Source: Anaeromyces robustus (taxonomy: Eukaryota; Neocallimastigomycota; Neocallimastigomycetes; Neocallimastigales; Neocallimastigaceae). From it: a stretch of DNA of 23,627 nucleotides. Positions 1 to 7,500 of this stretch are shown here, one piece after another. A program made the translations under genes and the position numbers. The stretch covers positions 1 through 23,627 of the forward strand of contig MCFG01000612.1 in NCBI GenBank assembly GCA_002104895.1, read 5' to 3'. The notes under the pieces are model-generated. The model was not told the origin of the DNA. It worked only from the letters and a program-made list of their open reading frames with translations, and did not search any database. Each line of letters begins with the position of its first letter. Position 1 is the stretch's first letter.

Positions 1-1047
1 AGTGATCGTCCCTGGTCTTCCACCTCTATGGATTTTATCACCGACTTACCTAATTCTGAAGGTTATAATTGTATTCTTGTTGTCGTTGATCGTCTTACCA
101 AAATGATTCACCTCTTTCCCTTTAATAATATTCCTTCTGCTTCTGAAACTGCTTCTGTTTTCCTTAACAATATTTTCAAACTTCACGGCTTTCCTTCTGA
201 AATCATCTCTGATAGAGGTACTCAGTTCACCTCTAAATTCTGGAAATCTCTCTGTAAATCTTTCAATATTGACTTAAAATTCTCTTCACCTTATCATCAC
301 CAATCAAATGGGCAAACGGAGAGGGTGAACTCCGTTATAGAACAATATCTAAGATGCTTCACCAACTATAAAGGAACAAATTGGAATCAATTTCTTTGCC
401 TCGCTGAATTTAGTTACAACAATTCTTTACAAGACTCAACTGGCTTCTCACCATTTTATCTCAATTATGGATATCACCCAAGACACTCTCCAGTAATTCC
501 AGATCAAACTTGTATTCCCAGAACCGAAGAAATGACAAAAGACTTCGTAGACCTAAACAAGAAACTAAAAGAAAACCTGAAAAAGGCTATAGAAACACAG
601 AAACTACAAGCAGATAAACGTAGATCCAAACCTCCTGAATTTAAAACTGGTGATAAAGTATGGTTGGACAGCTCACTAATAATCCACAAAGGCAATAAAA
701 AATTTAAACCCAGAAAATTAGGACCCTACAAAATTTTAGAAAAAATTTCTGAAGTTTCTTATAAATTAGAATTACCAAAAACAATCAAGATACATCCAGT
801 AGTTCATGTTTCTAGCTTAGAGCCATATTACGAAGATAGATTTAATAGAAACCCTCCTGCTCCACCTCCCATAATAATTAACGACGAGCAAGAATATGAA
901 GTAGAAGAAATACTCGACAAGAGAAAGTATTATGGAAAAACTCAATATTTAATCAAATGGAAAGGCTACCCTATATCTGAAGCTTCTTGGGAACCTGTCG
1001 AAAATCTGAACTGTGATCAACTTCTTAAGGAATTTAATAAAAAATAA
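1..1047 (+). CDS. Ty3/gypsy chromovirus Pol, 3' part: integrase core plus chromodomain (element 1, 5' incomplete)
   Basis: The frame is open from the first base, so the in-frame ATG at 28 is internal and the gene continues left of the window. It carries the integrase catalytic core: first Asp in MDFITDLP, second Asp in ISDRGTQF, Glu in GQTERVN, the usual D,D35E layout. A GPY/F-like module follows ([16 protein letters not shown]). The C-terminus is a chromodomain ([15 protein letters not shown], then YLIKWKGYP and SWEP), which in chromoviruses steers integration toward particular chromatin. It aligns over its whole length with residues about 1039-1385 of the complete Gag-Pol at 4589-8752 and differs at many positions, so it is a sister lineage rather than a copy. 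The polypurine tract and LTR-A follow directly. No internal stop or frameshift is visible. Confidence 0.95.
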   Translation, partial: SDRPWSSTSMDFITDLPNSEGYNCILVVVDRLTKMIHLFPFNNIPSASETASVFLNNIFKLHGFPSEIISDRGTQFTSKFWKSLCKSFNIDLKFSSPYHHQSNGQTERVNSVIEQYLRCFTNYKGTNWNQFLCLAEFSYNNSLQDSTGFSPFYLNYGYHPRHSPVIPDQTCIPRTEEMTKDFVDLNKKLKENLKKAIETQKLQADKRRSKPPEFKTGDKVWLDSSLIIHKGNKKFKPRKLGPYKILEKISEVSYKLELPKTIKIHPVVHVSSLEPYYEDRFNRNPPAPPPIIINDEQEYEVEEILDKRKYYGKTQYLIKWKGYPISEASWEPVENLNCDQLLKEFNKK

Positions 1048-1097
1048 AAATTTTTATATTAGATAGTTTTAAATTTATTTTAATAAAATTTTATCTA

Positions 1098-1132
1098 GAT
1101 TCGTCTGGTATCCGAATCCTAGAGGAGGACCA
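1098..1132 (+). promoter_or_regulatory. Hairpin plus polypurine tract of element 1
   Basis: GATTCG (1098-1103) and CGAATC (1113-1118) form a 6-bp stem around the 9-nt loop TCTGGTATC. It is followed by the purine-rich AGAGGAGGACCA, which abuts the TG of the 3' LTR at 1133. A polypurine tract here primes plus-strand DNA synthesis. The same block occurs at 4206-4240 and 23575-23609 (minus strand) and, with a changed stem, at 14436-14469 and 18495-18529. Confidence 0.85.
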
Positions 1133-1605
1133 TGTAACGAATACTAGAAATTATAGAGTTGGCTTACTCGTTAAGCTCTAGAACTCTGCTCAGTATTCCT
1201 GGGTTCAATACACAGGAATGCCTTTTGTTAAAATTTATATTTTTATTTTTTACTATTTTATTATTTTATTTTTTTATTATTATTTTATTATATATTAATA
1301 TATTATAAAGTGTATTAAATGATAATATTATTTTATTATAAAAAGGTTAATAGACCAATTAGATTTAGAATATAATAACTCATGAAAAATGTAATTAAAA
1401 TATTTTGAAATAATGTTTATAAATATTCAAGAATTTTCTCATTTGAAAATTCGAGTTTTTATTAACAAAGAAATAATAAAATAAATAAAATTATTTGATA
1501 CTAACCTGTTGTTTGTTTGTGTCCAATAATTCTTGTTTATTTTCTAATATTGAGGTGTTTTTAAGTTTATTAAGAATTATTATTGTTGGACTTCTGTTCT
1601 TTACA
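1133..1605 (+). repeat. LTR-A copy 1 (3' LTR of element 1)
   Basis: A 473-bp repeat starting TGTAACGAATAC and ending TTCTTTACA. On reading it matches 2864-3336 throughout, with equal length. It begins directly after the polypurine tract, which defines its left edge. A tRNA-like module lies in its first 100 bp. Its last 91 bp are repeated once more at 1606-1696, after which sequence of another element (gag, minus strand) begins at 1697. Confidence 0.9.
1160..1222 (+). promoter_or_regulatory. tRNA-like module (A box and B box) in LTR-A
   Basis: TGGCTTACTCGTTAAG (from 1160) resembles a Pol III A box and can form a D-arm-like hairpin (GCTT/AAGC). GGTTCAATAC (about 1202-1211) resembles a B box; CCTG and CAGG around it can pair as a T-arm. 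Spacing between boxes is about 42 nt, as in tRNA genes. Flanking AGAGTT and AACTCT also pair. No full cloverleaf or clear anticodon arm is seen, so this is tRNA-like and not a tRNA gene. The same module is at 2891-2953 in the second LTR-A. Confidence 0.55.
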
Positions 1606-1696
1606 GTTTGTGTCCAATAATTCTTGTTTATTTTCTAATATTGAGGTGTTTTTAAGTTTATTAAGAATTATTATTGTTGGACTTCTGTTCTTTACA
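1515..1696 (+). repeat. Exact 91-bp tandem duplication of the LTR-A 3' terminus
   Basis: Positions 1515-1605 and 1606-1696 match base for base on reading. Each unit starts GTTTGTGTCC and ends at the LTR terminus TTTACA. The second LTR-A (2864-3336) lacks the extra unit. The plus-strand open frame across this region is only a by-product of the duplication and the antisense gag sequence that follows. Confidence 0.9.
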
Positions 1697-1840
1697 CTTA
1701 ACTGGATCTTCAGAAAATTTTTCTGGTTGCAATATGAAGACAAGGTTCATTTTTGCAAGGAAGCCTTTAAAGAAACGACGGTCTCCAGCGAATCCATCTT
1801 TGTACATAACGTTTAAATTAAGAAAGTTGTCTTCGTTCAT
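1697..1840 (-). pseudogene. First 48 codons of a chromovirus gag (element 2), cut by insertion of element 1
   Basis: Reading the minus strand from the ATG at 1840 gives 48 codons that align residue by residue with the start of the complete Gag at 8752. Shared stretches include KDGFAGDRR, KGFLAKMNL and LQPE; most substitutions are conservative. The frame stops being gag exactly at 1697, where the LTR-A terminal duplication of element 1 begins, so element 1 integrated here in the opposite orientation. The rest of this gag-pol would lie left of element 1, outside the window. Its leader continues to the right (1841 to about 3590). Confidence 0.9.
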
Positions 1841-1891
1841 TTTTGTTTGATTAATTTATTATTGGTCTCGACTAGGAATTCAAATTGTTTA

Positions 1892-2302
1892 TTAAGGTAA
1901 ATTTAAATTTTAATTTCGCTTTTTATGCCTTACAACTCAAAAATAAACCGGCAAAAGCTACTAACTAGAGGTATATACTAGACCTCGAAATAAATATTAA
2001 AACTATATAATTAAAGTCGCTTCACCTTCACGACCAACCTCCAGCCTTCGGTGACTGAAGTTCCTTATTTGCCAGAGCTTACGAAGGTATTGAACTTGAA
2101 CGTCCGATATTGCAGTGCTTTTTATCACACAACAATTCCTTCCCCCAAGAAAGCGTGCTTTTCACACTACCCACTTTTATCAATACCTAAGTAACTAATT
2201 GACTATAGTTTCTTAACCTACTAGAAACTAGTTACTTACGCCAAACACTCTGTATATGAGCTCTAAACGCTCCTAGTATATTTTACAAATAATTTACCTT
2301 AA
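1892..2302 (-). other. Conserved leader block 1 (element 2 copy), candidate structured RNA
   Basis: This GC-richer non-coding block lies upstream of gag on the minus strand and matches 8931-9331 with only a handful of differences over about 375 aligned bases (about 98% by eye), while flanking leader sequence cannot be aligned. It is bounded by an inverted repeat, TTAAGGTAAATT (1892-1903) and AATTTACCTTAA (2291-2302). Inside, AAGTAAC (2189-2195) pairs with GTTACTT (2231-2237) and TAGTTTCT (2206-2213) with AGAAACTA (2223-2230). No long open frame is present. By position it could be a packaging, dimerisation or translation-initiation signal of the retrotransposon RNA. Confidence 0.7.
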
Positions 2303-2369
2303 AAATTAAATAAATATTTGATTACACAGAAGTTTACAAAGATGTTTTTTCTATTAATAATTTTTTCTA

Positions 2370-2458
2370 TTTCACACTGCTGTTCTTTCAGTTTATCAAC
2401 TTACTCGAGCTGAATGTAGGACTTACGTCTGTGCCTACCAGCGAGGGCCAATGTGAAA
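2370..2458 (-). other. Conserved leader block 2 (element 2 copy)
   Basis: A second island nearly identical to 9405-9493. It is closed by TTTCACA (2370-2376) and TGTGAAA (2452-2458), which can pair. Between them lie smaller pairings such as GTAGG with CCTAC. A 65-bp stretch of unrelated AT sequence separates it from block 1 in both copies. Confidence 0.65.
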
Positions 2459-2863
2459 CTCGAAATTTAATTATAAAAAGAAAAGAAAGACAATATAAAA
2501 TAAGGATCCTCAGAATGATTCTCCTTATTAAAAATTTTATTAAATTTATAAAAATTTTTTTTTTTTTTTTTTAAACTATGTAACAAAAATAAATTTTTTT
2601 TTTTTTTGACTAGAAAAAATTTTTTGAAAAATAATTTAATTTATCTATTCTATAATTTATTCATTCACTTATTTTTTTATATTAATTTATTTAATTTATT
2701 AATATTCATTCACTTAATTTAATTTATTTAATTTTTTAATTTAATTTATTAATTTTCCGAAAATATCACTGGCAAGGTAGTACAAAATCTTTTTCAAATG
2801 CTATGGGGTACACTATTTTTATCTTTGGGTAGTACAAGGAAATTTTTTCAAAATGTTACACAA
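2459..2863. other. AT-rich leader remainder of element 2 with poly(T) tracts
   Basis: No coding sequence is seen. ATAAGGATCCTC...GATTCTCCTTAT (about 2502-2530) forms a short imperfect hairpin also found at 9975-10003 in element 3, where LTR-C inserted just beside it. Poly(T) tracts (about 2557-2573, 2594-2607) and a few GGTAGT-type words (2776, 2828) mirror, in weaker form, the poly(T) and GTAGGGTAGT array in the leader of element 3. Confidence 0.5.
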
Positions 2864-3336
2864 TGTAACGAATACTAGAAATTATAGAGTTGGCTTACTC
2901 GTTAAGCTCTAGAACTCTGCTCAGTATTCCTGGGTTCAATACACAGGAATGCCTTTTGTTAAAATTTATATTTTTATTTTTTACTATTTTATTATTTTAT
3001 TTTTTTATTATTATTTTATTATATATTAATATATTATAAAGTGTATTAAATGATAATATTATTTTATTATAAAAAGGTTAATAGACCAATTAGATTTAGA
3101 ATATAATAACTCATGAAAAATGTAATTAAAATATTTTGAAATAATGTTTATAAATATTCAAGAATTTTCTCATTTGAAAATTCGAGTTTTTATTAACAAA
3201 GAAATAATAAAATAAATAAAATTATTTGATACTAACCTGTTGTTTGTTTGTGTCCAATAATTCTTGTTTATTTTCTAATATTGAGGTGTTTTTAAGTTTA
3301 TTAAGAATTATTATTGTTGGACTTCTGTTCTTTACA
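2864..3336 (+). repeat. LTR-A copy 2, solo or remnant
   Basis: A 473-bp match of LTR-A with the same TGTAACG start and TTTACA end, including the tRNA-like module (about 2891-2953). No 5-bp target duplication is seen: left flank CACAA, right flank ATAAA. It may have arisen by recombination between elements, or be the 5' LTR of a deleted element. The very high identity to copy 1 indicates recent activity of the family. Confidence 0.85.
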
Positions 3337-3591
3337 ATAAAAACTCCTATAAAATTTTTTAAACACCTTAGTATCAAATAATCAAATATAAAATTTTTAA
3401 AGACTACTTAAGTAAGTCAGTAAAAATTTATATTAAAGGAAAAGGACGCTGAAAAAATAGAAAAGTCCGTATACTAATATAAATTTTTACCTTTTGGCGC
3501 TTAATAGTAATAAAAAATTTTATATAATAATTTTTATAAAACAAAATTTTTTTAATGACAATTTCAATTTCAGTTCAATTTTAATTTCAAA
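3337..3591. other. AT-rich spacer with a 16-bp perfect inverted repeat
   Basis: No gene is seen. GTAAAAATTTATATTA (3420-3435) and its exact reverse complement (3475-3490) flank a 39-nt loop in which GGAC and GTCC can also pair. Just right, CTTTTGGCGCTTAATAG (3492-3508) resembles ACTTTTGGGCGATTTTAT (10710-10727) next to the 5' LTR-B of element 3, so this may be the LTR-proximal leader end of element 2. Confidence 0.45.
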
Positions 3592-3691
3592 TGTAATAAA
3601 TTGTAAAAAATAAGTAAATTATTTTACACAATTATTTTGATTGTAATAAATTGTAAAAAATAAGTAAATTATTTTACACAATTATTTTGAT
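3592..3691 (-). repeat. Exact 50-bp tandem duplication of the LTR-B 3' terminus
   Basis: Positions 3592-3641 and 3642-3691 are identical, each beginning TGTAATAAATTG on the plus strand, which is the LTR 3' end in the element's orientation. The 5' LTR at 10729 has one unit only. The arrangement matches the LTR-A terminal duplication at 1515-1696. Confidence 0.9.
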
Positions 3692-4205
3692 AGACCCAAC
3701 AGGTCTACACAGAAAGTAAATCAGAAAAGAAGATTGGTTTTATAAGAACTTGTTTTATTAGATTTATTAAAAGTAAAAATTTATTTATTTATTAATTAAT
3801 TTTGTAATATTCTGAATTACTTATAATTAATTAATAAAATCGCGAAGAATTAATCATTTAAAAATTTTACACCTATTTATACTTTTTACGGAAAAATAGT
3901 TTTCTTCGTAAAAAGTTGTTTAAAATTTCTAGAAACTTTTGATTAAAATCTTATGGAAAAATTTAGAAAAATTTAATATAAAAGTTGTCTTAAAATTTTT
4001 GATTGTATTCTATTAATTTCTACGTAAAATACAGAAATAAAAATACAGAAATAAAATACAGAAATTCATAATAAAAATTTAAAAAATAAAATTTTTATAA
4101 AGTTTGTAACAAGTGTGAGTCGAACCCAGAGTGTTCGCCCAGATGGTCATAGTGACTAACCACTAGACCATGGTTACTATTTTATTAATTGTGAGATTCG
4201 TTACA
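3642..4205 (-). repeat. LTR-B copy 1 (3' LTR of element 3)
   Basis: A 564-bp repeat, in element orientation starting TGTAACGAATCTCAC and ending TTTATTACA. It abuts the polypurine tract at 4206. It is paired with 10729-11292 and related to the shortened, more diverged copy at about 23179-23574. It contains the tRNA-like module 4106-4177 and a short direct-repeat run of ATACAGAAATAAA (about 4029-4064). Confidence 0.92.
4106..4177 (-). promoter_or_regulatory. 72-nt tRNA-like module in LTR-B (copy 1)
   Basis: On the minus strand GTAACCA (from 4177) and TTGTTAC (ending 4106) pair at six of seven positions like an acceptor stem, and the total length of 72 nt is that of a tRNA. TGGTCTAGTGGTTAG is a good A box of the Asp/Glu type and GGGTTCGACTC a good B box. 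The anticodon arm does not fold canonically; instead ATGGTC-TAGTG pairs with CACTA-GACCAT as one long hairpin. It is therefore tRNA-derived or tRNA-mimicking and unlikely to be a functional tRNA. Confidence 0.65.
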
Positions 4206-4240
4206 TGGTCCTCCTTCAGGATTCGGATACCAGACGAATC
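4206..4240 (-). promoter_or_regulatory. Hairpin plus polypurine tract of element 3
   Basis: Minus strand: GATTCG, loop TCTGGTATC, CGAATC, then CTGAAGGAGGACCA directly before the TG of LTR-B. Stem and loop equal those of element 1 (1098-1118); the purine tract has one rearranged spot (TGAAGG versus TAGAGG). Confidence 0.85.
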
Positions 4241-4318
4241 TTAAAGCTAGGCTAAACTATACTAAGAAAATTTTTAAATTTTAAACTATACTATATAGGT
4301 GTAAAAATAAGATAATTT

Positions 4319-4554
4319 GATATTAATAAAGATACATGAATATTAATAAGGTTTACATGATATTAATAAAAATTTTTTATTTCATAAGAATATTAATAAG
4401 TTTTAATTTTATAAGTTTGATATTAATAAAGTAATTATTTGACTAAGTAATATTAATAAATTTTAATTTTATAACTAATATAGGTTTGATATTAATAAGT
4501 ATTGATAAATTTTAGTTTTTTAACTAAGTAATAAATTTAGTTTGATATTAATAA
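4319..4554 (-). repeat. Array of eight RATATTAATAA words in the 3' untranslated region of element 3
   Basis: GATATTAATAA or AATATTAATAA starts at about 4319, 4339, 4359, 4389, 4419, 4449, 4488 and 4543, spaced roughly 20-55 bp in AT-rich filler. The complement (TTATTAATATC) also recurs in the LTR-E repeats near 16870-17060 and 20640-20830. No function is known. Confidence 0.6.
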
Positions 4555-4588
4555 AGTATTAGATAAATTCGTTCAGAATCTAAGTTCT

Positions 4589-7500
4589 TTAATTTGTTTT
4601 ATTGAAATTTTTAAGTAATTCTGGACAATTCAAATTTGTTTCTGGCTCCCAAGAAGCTTCTGATAAAGGATAACCTTTCCATTTTATTAAGTATTGTATT
4701 TTTCCGTAATGCTTTCTTTTGTCCAGAATTTCTTCGACTTCATATTCCTCTTCTTCATTCACAATTATTGGTGGTGGGGGTGCTTGCTTCCTTTTGAATT
4801 TGTCTTCGAAGTAAGGTTCAAGTTCAGATACATGAATAATTGGATGAATTCTAAGGGTTTTTGGTAGTTCAATTTTATAAGAAACTGGGGATACTTTTTC
4901 AATAATCCTAAACGGTCCCAATTTTCTTGGTTTAAGCTTTTTATTTTTGTTTCGAATTATTAATGAACTATTAATCCAAACTTTGTCATTAATTTTATAT
5001 TCTGGAGCCTTTATACGATGTTTATTCGCAAAAATTTCTTGTTTTTTAACTGCTTGTTTTAGATTTTCTTTTAATTTCTTGAATAATTCAGACAAATCTT
5101 TTGTAAATTGGTCTGCACGCGGAACATCTGAAGTACTGGGGATTGCTGGAGAAAATCTTGGGTTATATCCATAATTGGCATAGAATGGGGATTCTTTTAA
5201 GGATTCTTGTATTGTGTTGTTATAACAAAATTCTGCGAGATATAAATAGTTGCTCCAATCGGTTCCTTTGAAATTTGAATAGCATCTAAGGTACTGTTCG
5301 ATAACGGAGTTCACCCTCTCCGTTAGGCCATTAGTCTGGTGGTGAAATGGTGAAGAGAGTTTCATCGAAATGTTAAGGGAGTTGCAAACTGAAGTCCAAA
5401 ATTTTGAAGTAAACTGGGCACCTCTGTCAGAAAGGATATCAATTGGAAGACCATGAAGTCGAAAAACAGTGTTCATAAAAGCATTTGCAGTGTCTTCAGC
5501 GGAGGGAACATTGGGAAAGGGAATAAAGTGACCCATTTTTGAAAATCTATCCAAAATAACAAAAATGCAAGTGAAGTTGTTTGAAGAAGGAAGGTCAGTA
5601 ATGAAGTCCATTGAGAGGGAAGTCCAAGGGCGATCAGGAATTTCGAGAGGGTTTAAAAATCCGTAAGGTTTATGTCTAAGATCTTTAGCTCGGCAACAAA
5701 CTTCGCAGGAGCGTACGTATTCTTTTATATCAGTGTTCATGGAAGGCCACCAGAAATCACGATTGGTTAAAGAGAGAGTTTTCTTGATGCCAAAGTGTCC
5801 AGCAGAGGGAGAATCGTGGCAAATATTAAGAACAAGGGAACGGCAACTAGTTGGCACGTATATTTTACCTTTGAATAGTAAAAAGTTATTTATTAACGAG
5901 AAGTCATTTTGTCCAGAAGAATTATTTGAGATAAGTTTATTATAGGTTTCTTGATAAAATTTATCTTTGGAGTATTCTTTGATAATTTTTTCGTTCAAGG
6001 ATGAAACTATGGAAGCAACTGCACAAAAGTTTTCGGGTCTAAGTACCGAAAAAGGAGTGTCAATGGAAGAAAGTTCTTCATCGTTGGTAGCATAGTCAGG
6101 TCTACGAGAAAGTGCATCAGCTTTGCCATTAGCGGAACCAGCACGATAAACAATTTTGAAGTTAAATTCAGAGAGGAATAAAGCCCAACGTACTAATCTT
6201 TGTGACATCTTTTCGGGTTTCTTTTGGTATAAAAGATTACGGTGGTCAGAAAAAATGGTAAATGGGATCGATGTGCCTTTTAATAAGTGTCTCCAATGTT
6301 CCAGAGATTCAACAATAGCTAGAAGTTCTTTGTCGTATATCGGGTAGTTCTTTTCTGCAGAGGTAAGAGATCTAGAAAAGAAAGCAACTGGATGAATTTT
6401 GTTATCCTTTAAAGAGTTTTGCGAGAGAATAGCCCCGATGGCAAAATTGCTGCTATCAGTTTCCACTAAGAAGGGTAGATCACGATTAGGATAAGCAAGA
6501 ACTGGAGCAGAAGAGAACTTGTACTTTATTTCTTCAAAGGCATCTTGAGTTTTCGAGGTCCAACTGAATTTTATATGTTTCTTTAATAGAGAATTAAGAG
6601 GATGAGTGATTGCTGCAAATCCAGGAATAAAGCGTCGGTAGTAGTTTGCCAAACCCAAGAATGATTGTAATTGTTTAACGTTTGCAGGGATAGGCCATTC
6701 TAAAATCGAGGAAACCTTTTTTGGGTCCATGAGAATACCATCAGAAGATATTCTGTGACCAAGAAAATCCAAGAAGGGAACACAAAATTCGCATTTTTCA
6801 AGTTTTGCGAATAGATGGGCTTTTCTTAATCTGTTAAGTACTTCAGATAAATGAACAAAGTGAGTGTCTAAGTCAGGAGAGAAGATTATTATGTCATCAA
6901 TATAACAGAAGGCGAATTTACCCAAGACATCTTCTAAAATGTCATTTATAAAGTGTTGAAAAACGGCAGGAGCATTCTTGAGACCGAAAGGCATTACTAG
7001 GTATTCAAAGTGTCCGTATTTACAAGTAAATGCCGTCTTGAATTCGTCACCTTCTTTGATCCTAACTAGGTTGTATGCCGAACGAAGATCTAATTTTGAG
7101 AAGACTCTTCCTTTGGATAAATGTTCTAACATGTCGTTAATCAAAGGTAAAGGATAAGAGTCACGGATCGTAATATCGTTCAAATGTCGGTAGTCTACTA
7201 CCATTCTTAGTTCACCATTCTTTTTTAACACAAAAAATACAGGAGCGCCAGCGGGGGATTTAGATTTTCGGATAAATCCTTTTGCTAAGTTTTCCTCGAT
7301 GTATTCCTTAAGTGTGGCCGATTCCTTTTCTGTTAAAGGGTAGATTGGCCCATAATATAGCTGAGTGCCAGGAAGAAGGTTTATCTCACAATCGTAGGGT
7401 CTATGAGGAGGTAGCTCGTTGGCATATATTTCACTGAATACATCTTTAAAAGGCCGAAGTTTAGCAGGTAATAAAGTTTGTATTTTGGATTCATTTTCCT

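Noticed and set aside
504-695. Minus-strand frame inside the integrase region
   Set aside because: Antisense shadow of the element 1 pol frame, no recognisable motif.
1583-1816. 77-codon plus-strand frame
   Set aside because: Produced by the 91-bp LTR duplication joined to antisense gag; not a gene.
2370-2400. Plus strand CTGTTCTTTCAGTTTA (about 2380-2395) resembles a conserved U2 snRNA stretch
   Set aside because: Only about 16 bases with a gap match; the U2 5' end, branch-site pairing segment and Sm site are not found, and the strand is opposite to the element's leader RNA.
2864-3336. Complete element with LTR-A copies at 1133 and 2864 as its two LTRs
   Set aside because: The sequence between them is antisense gag and leader of element 2, and the polypurine tract precedes the left copy, so the left copy is a 3' LTR of an element extending leftward.
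4106-4177. Functional tRNA gene on the minus strand
   Set aside because: Length, acceptor pairs and boxes fit, but no anticodon arm of 5 bp with a 7-nt loop forms and the T-stem has mismatches; it is part of each LTR-B copy.
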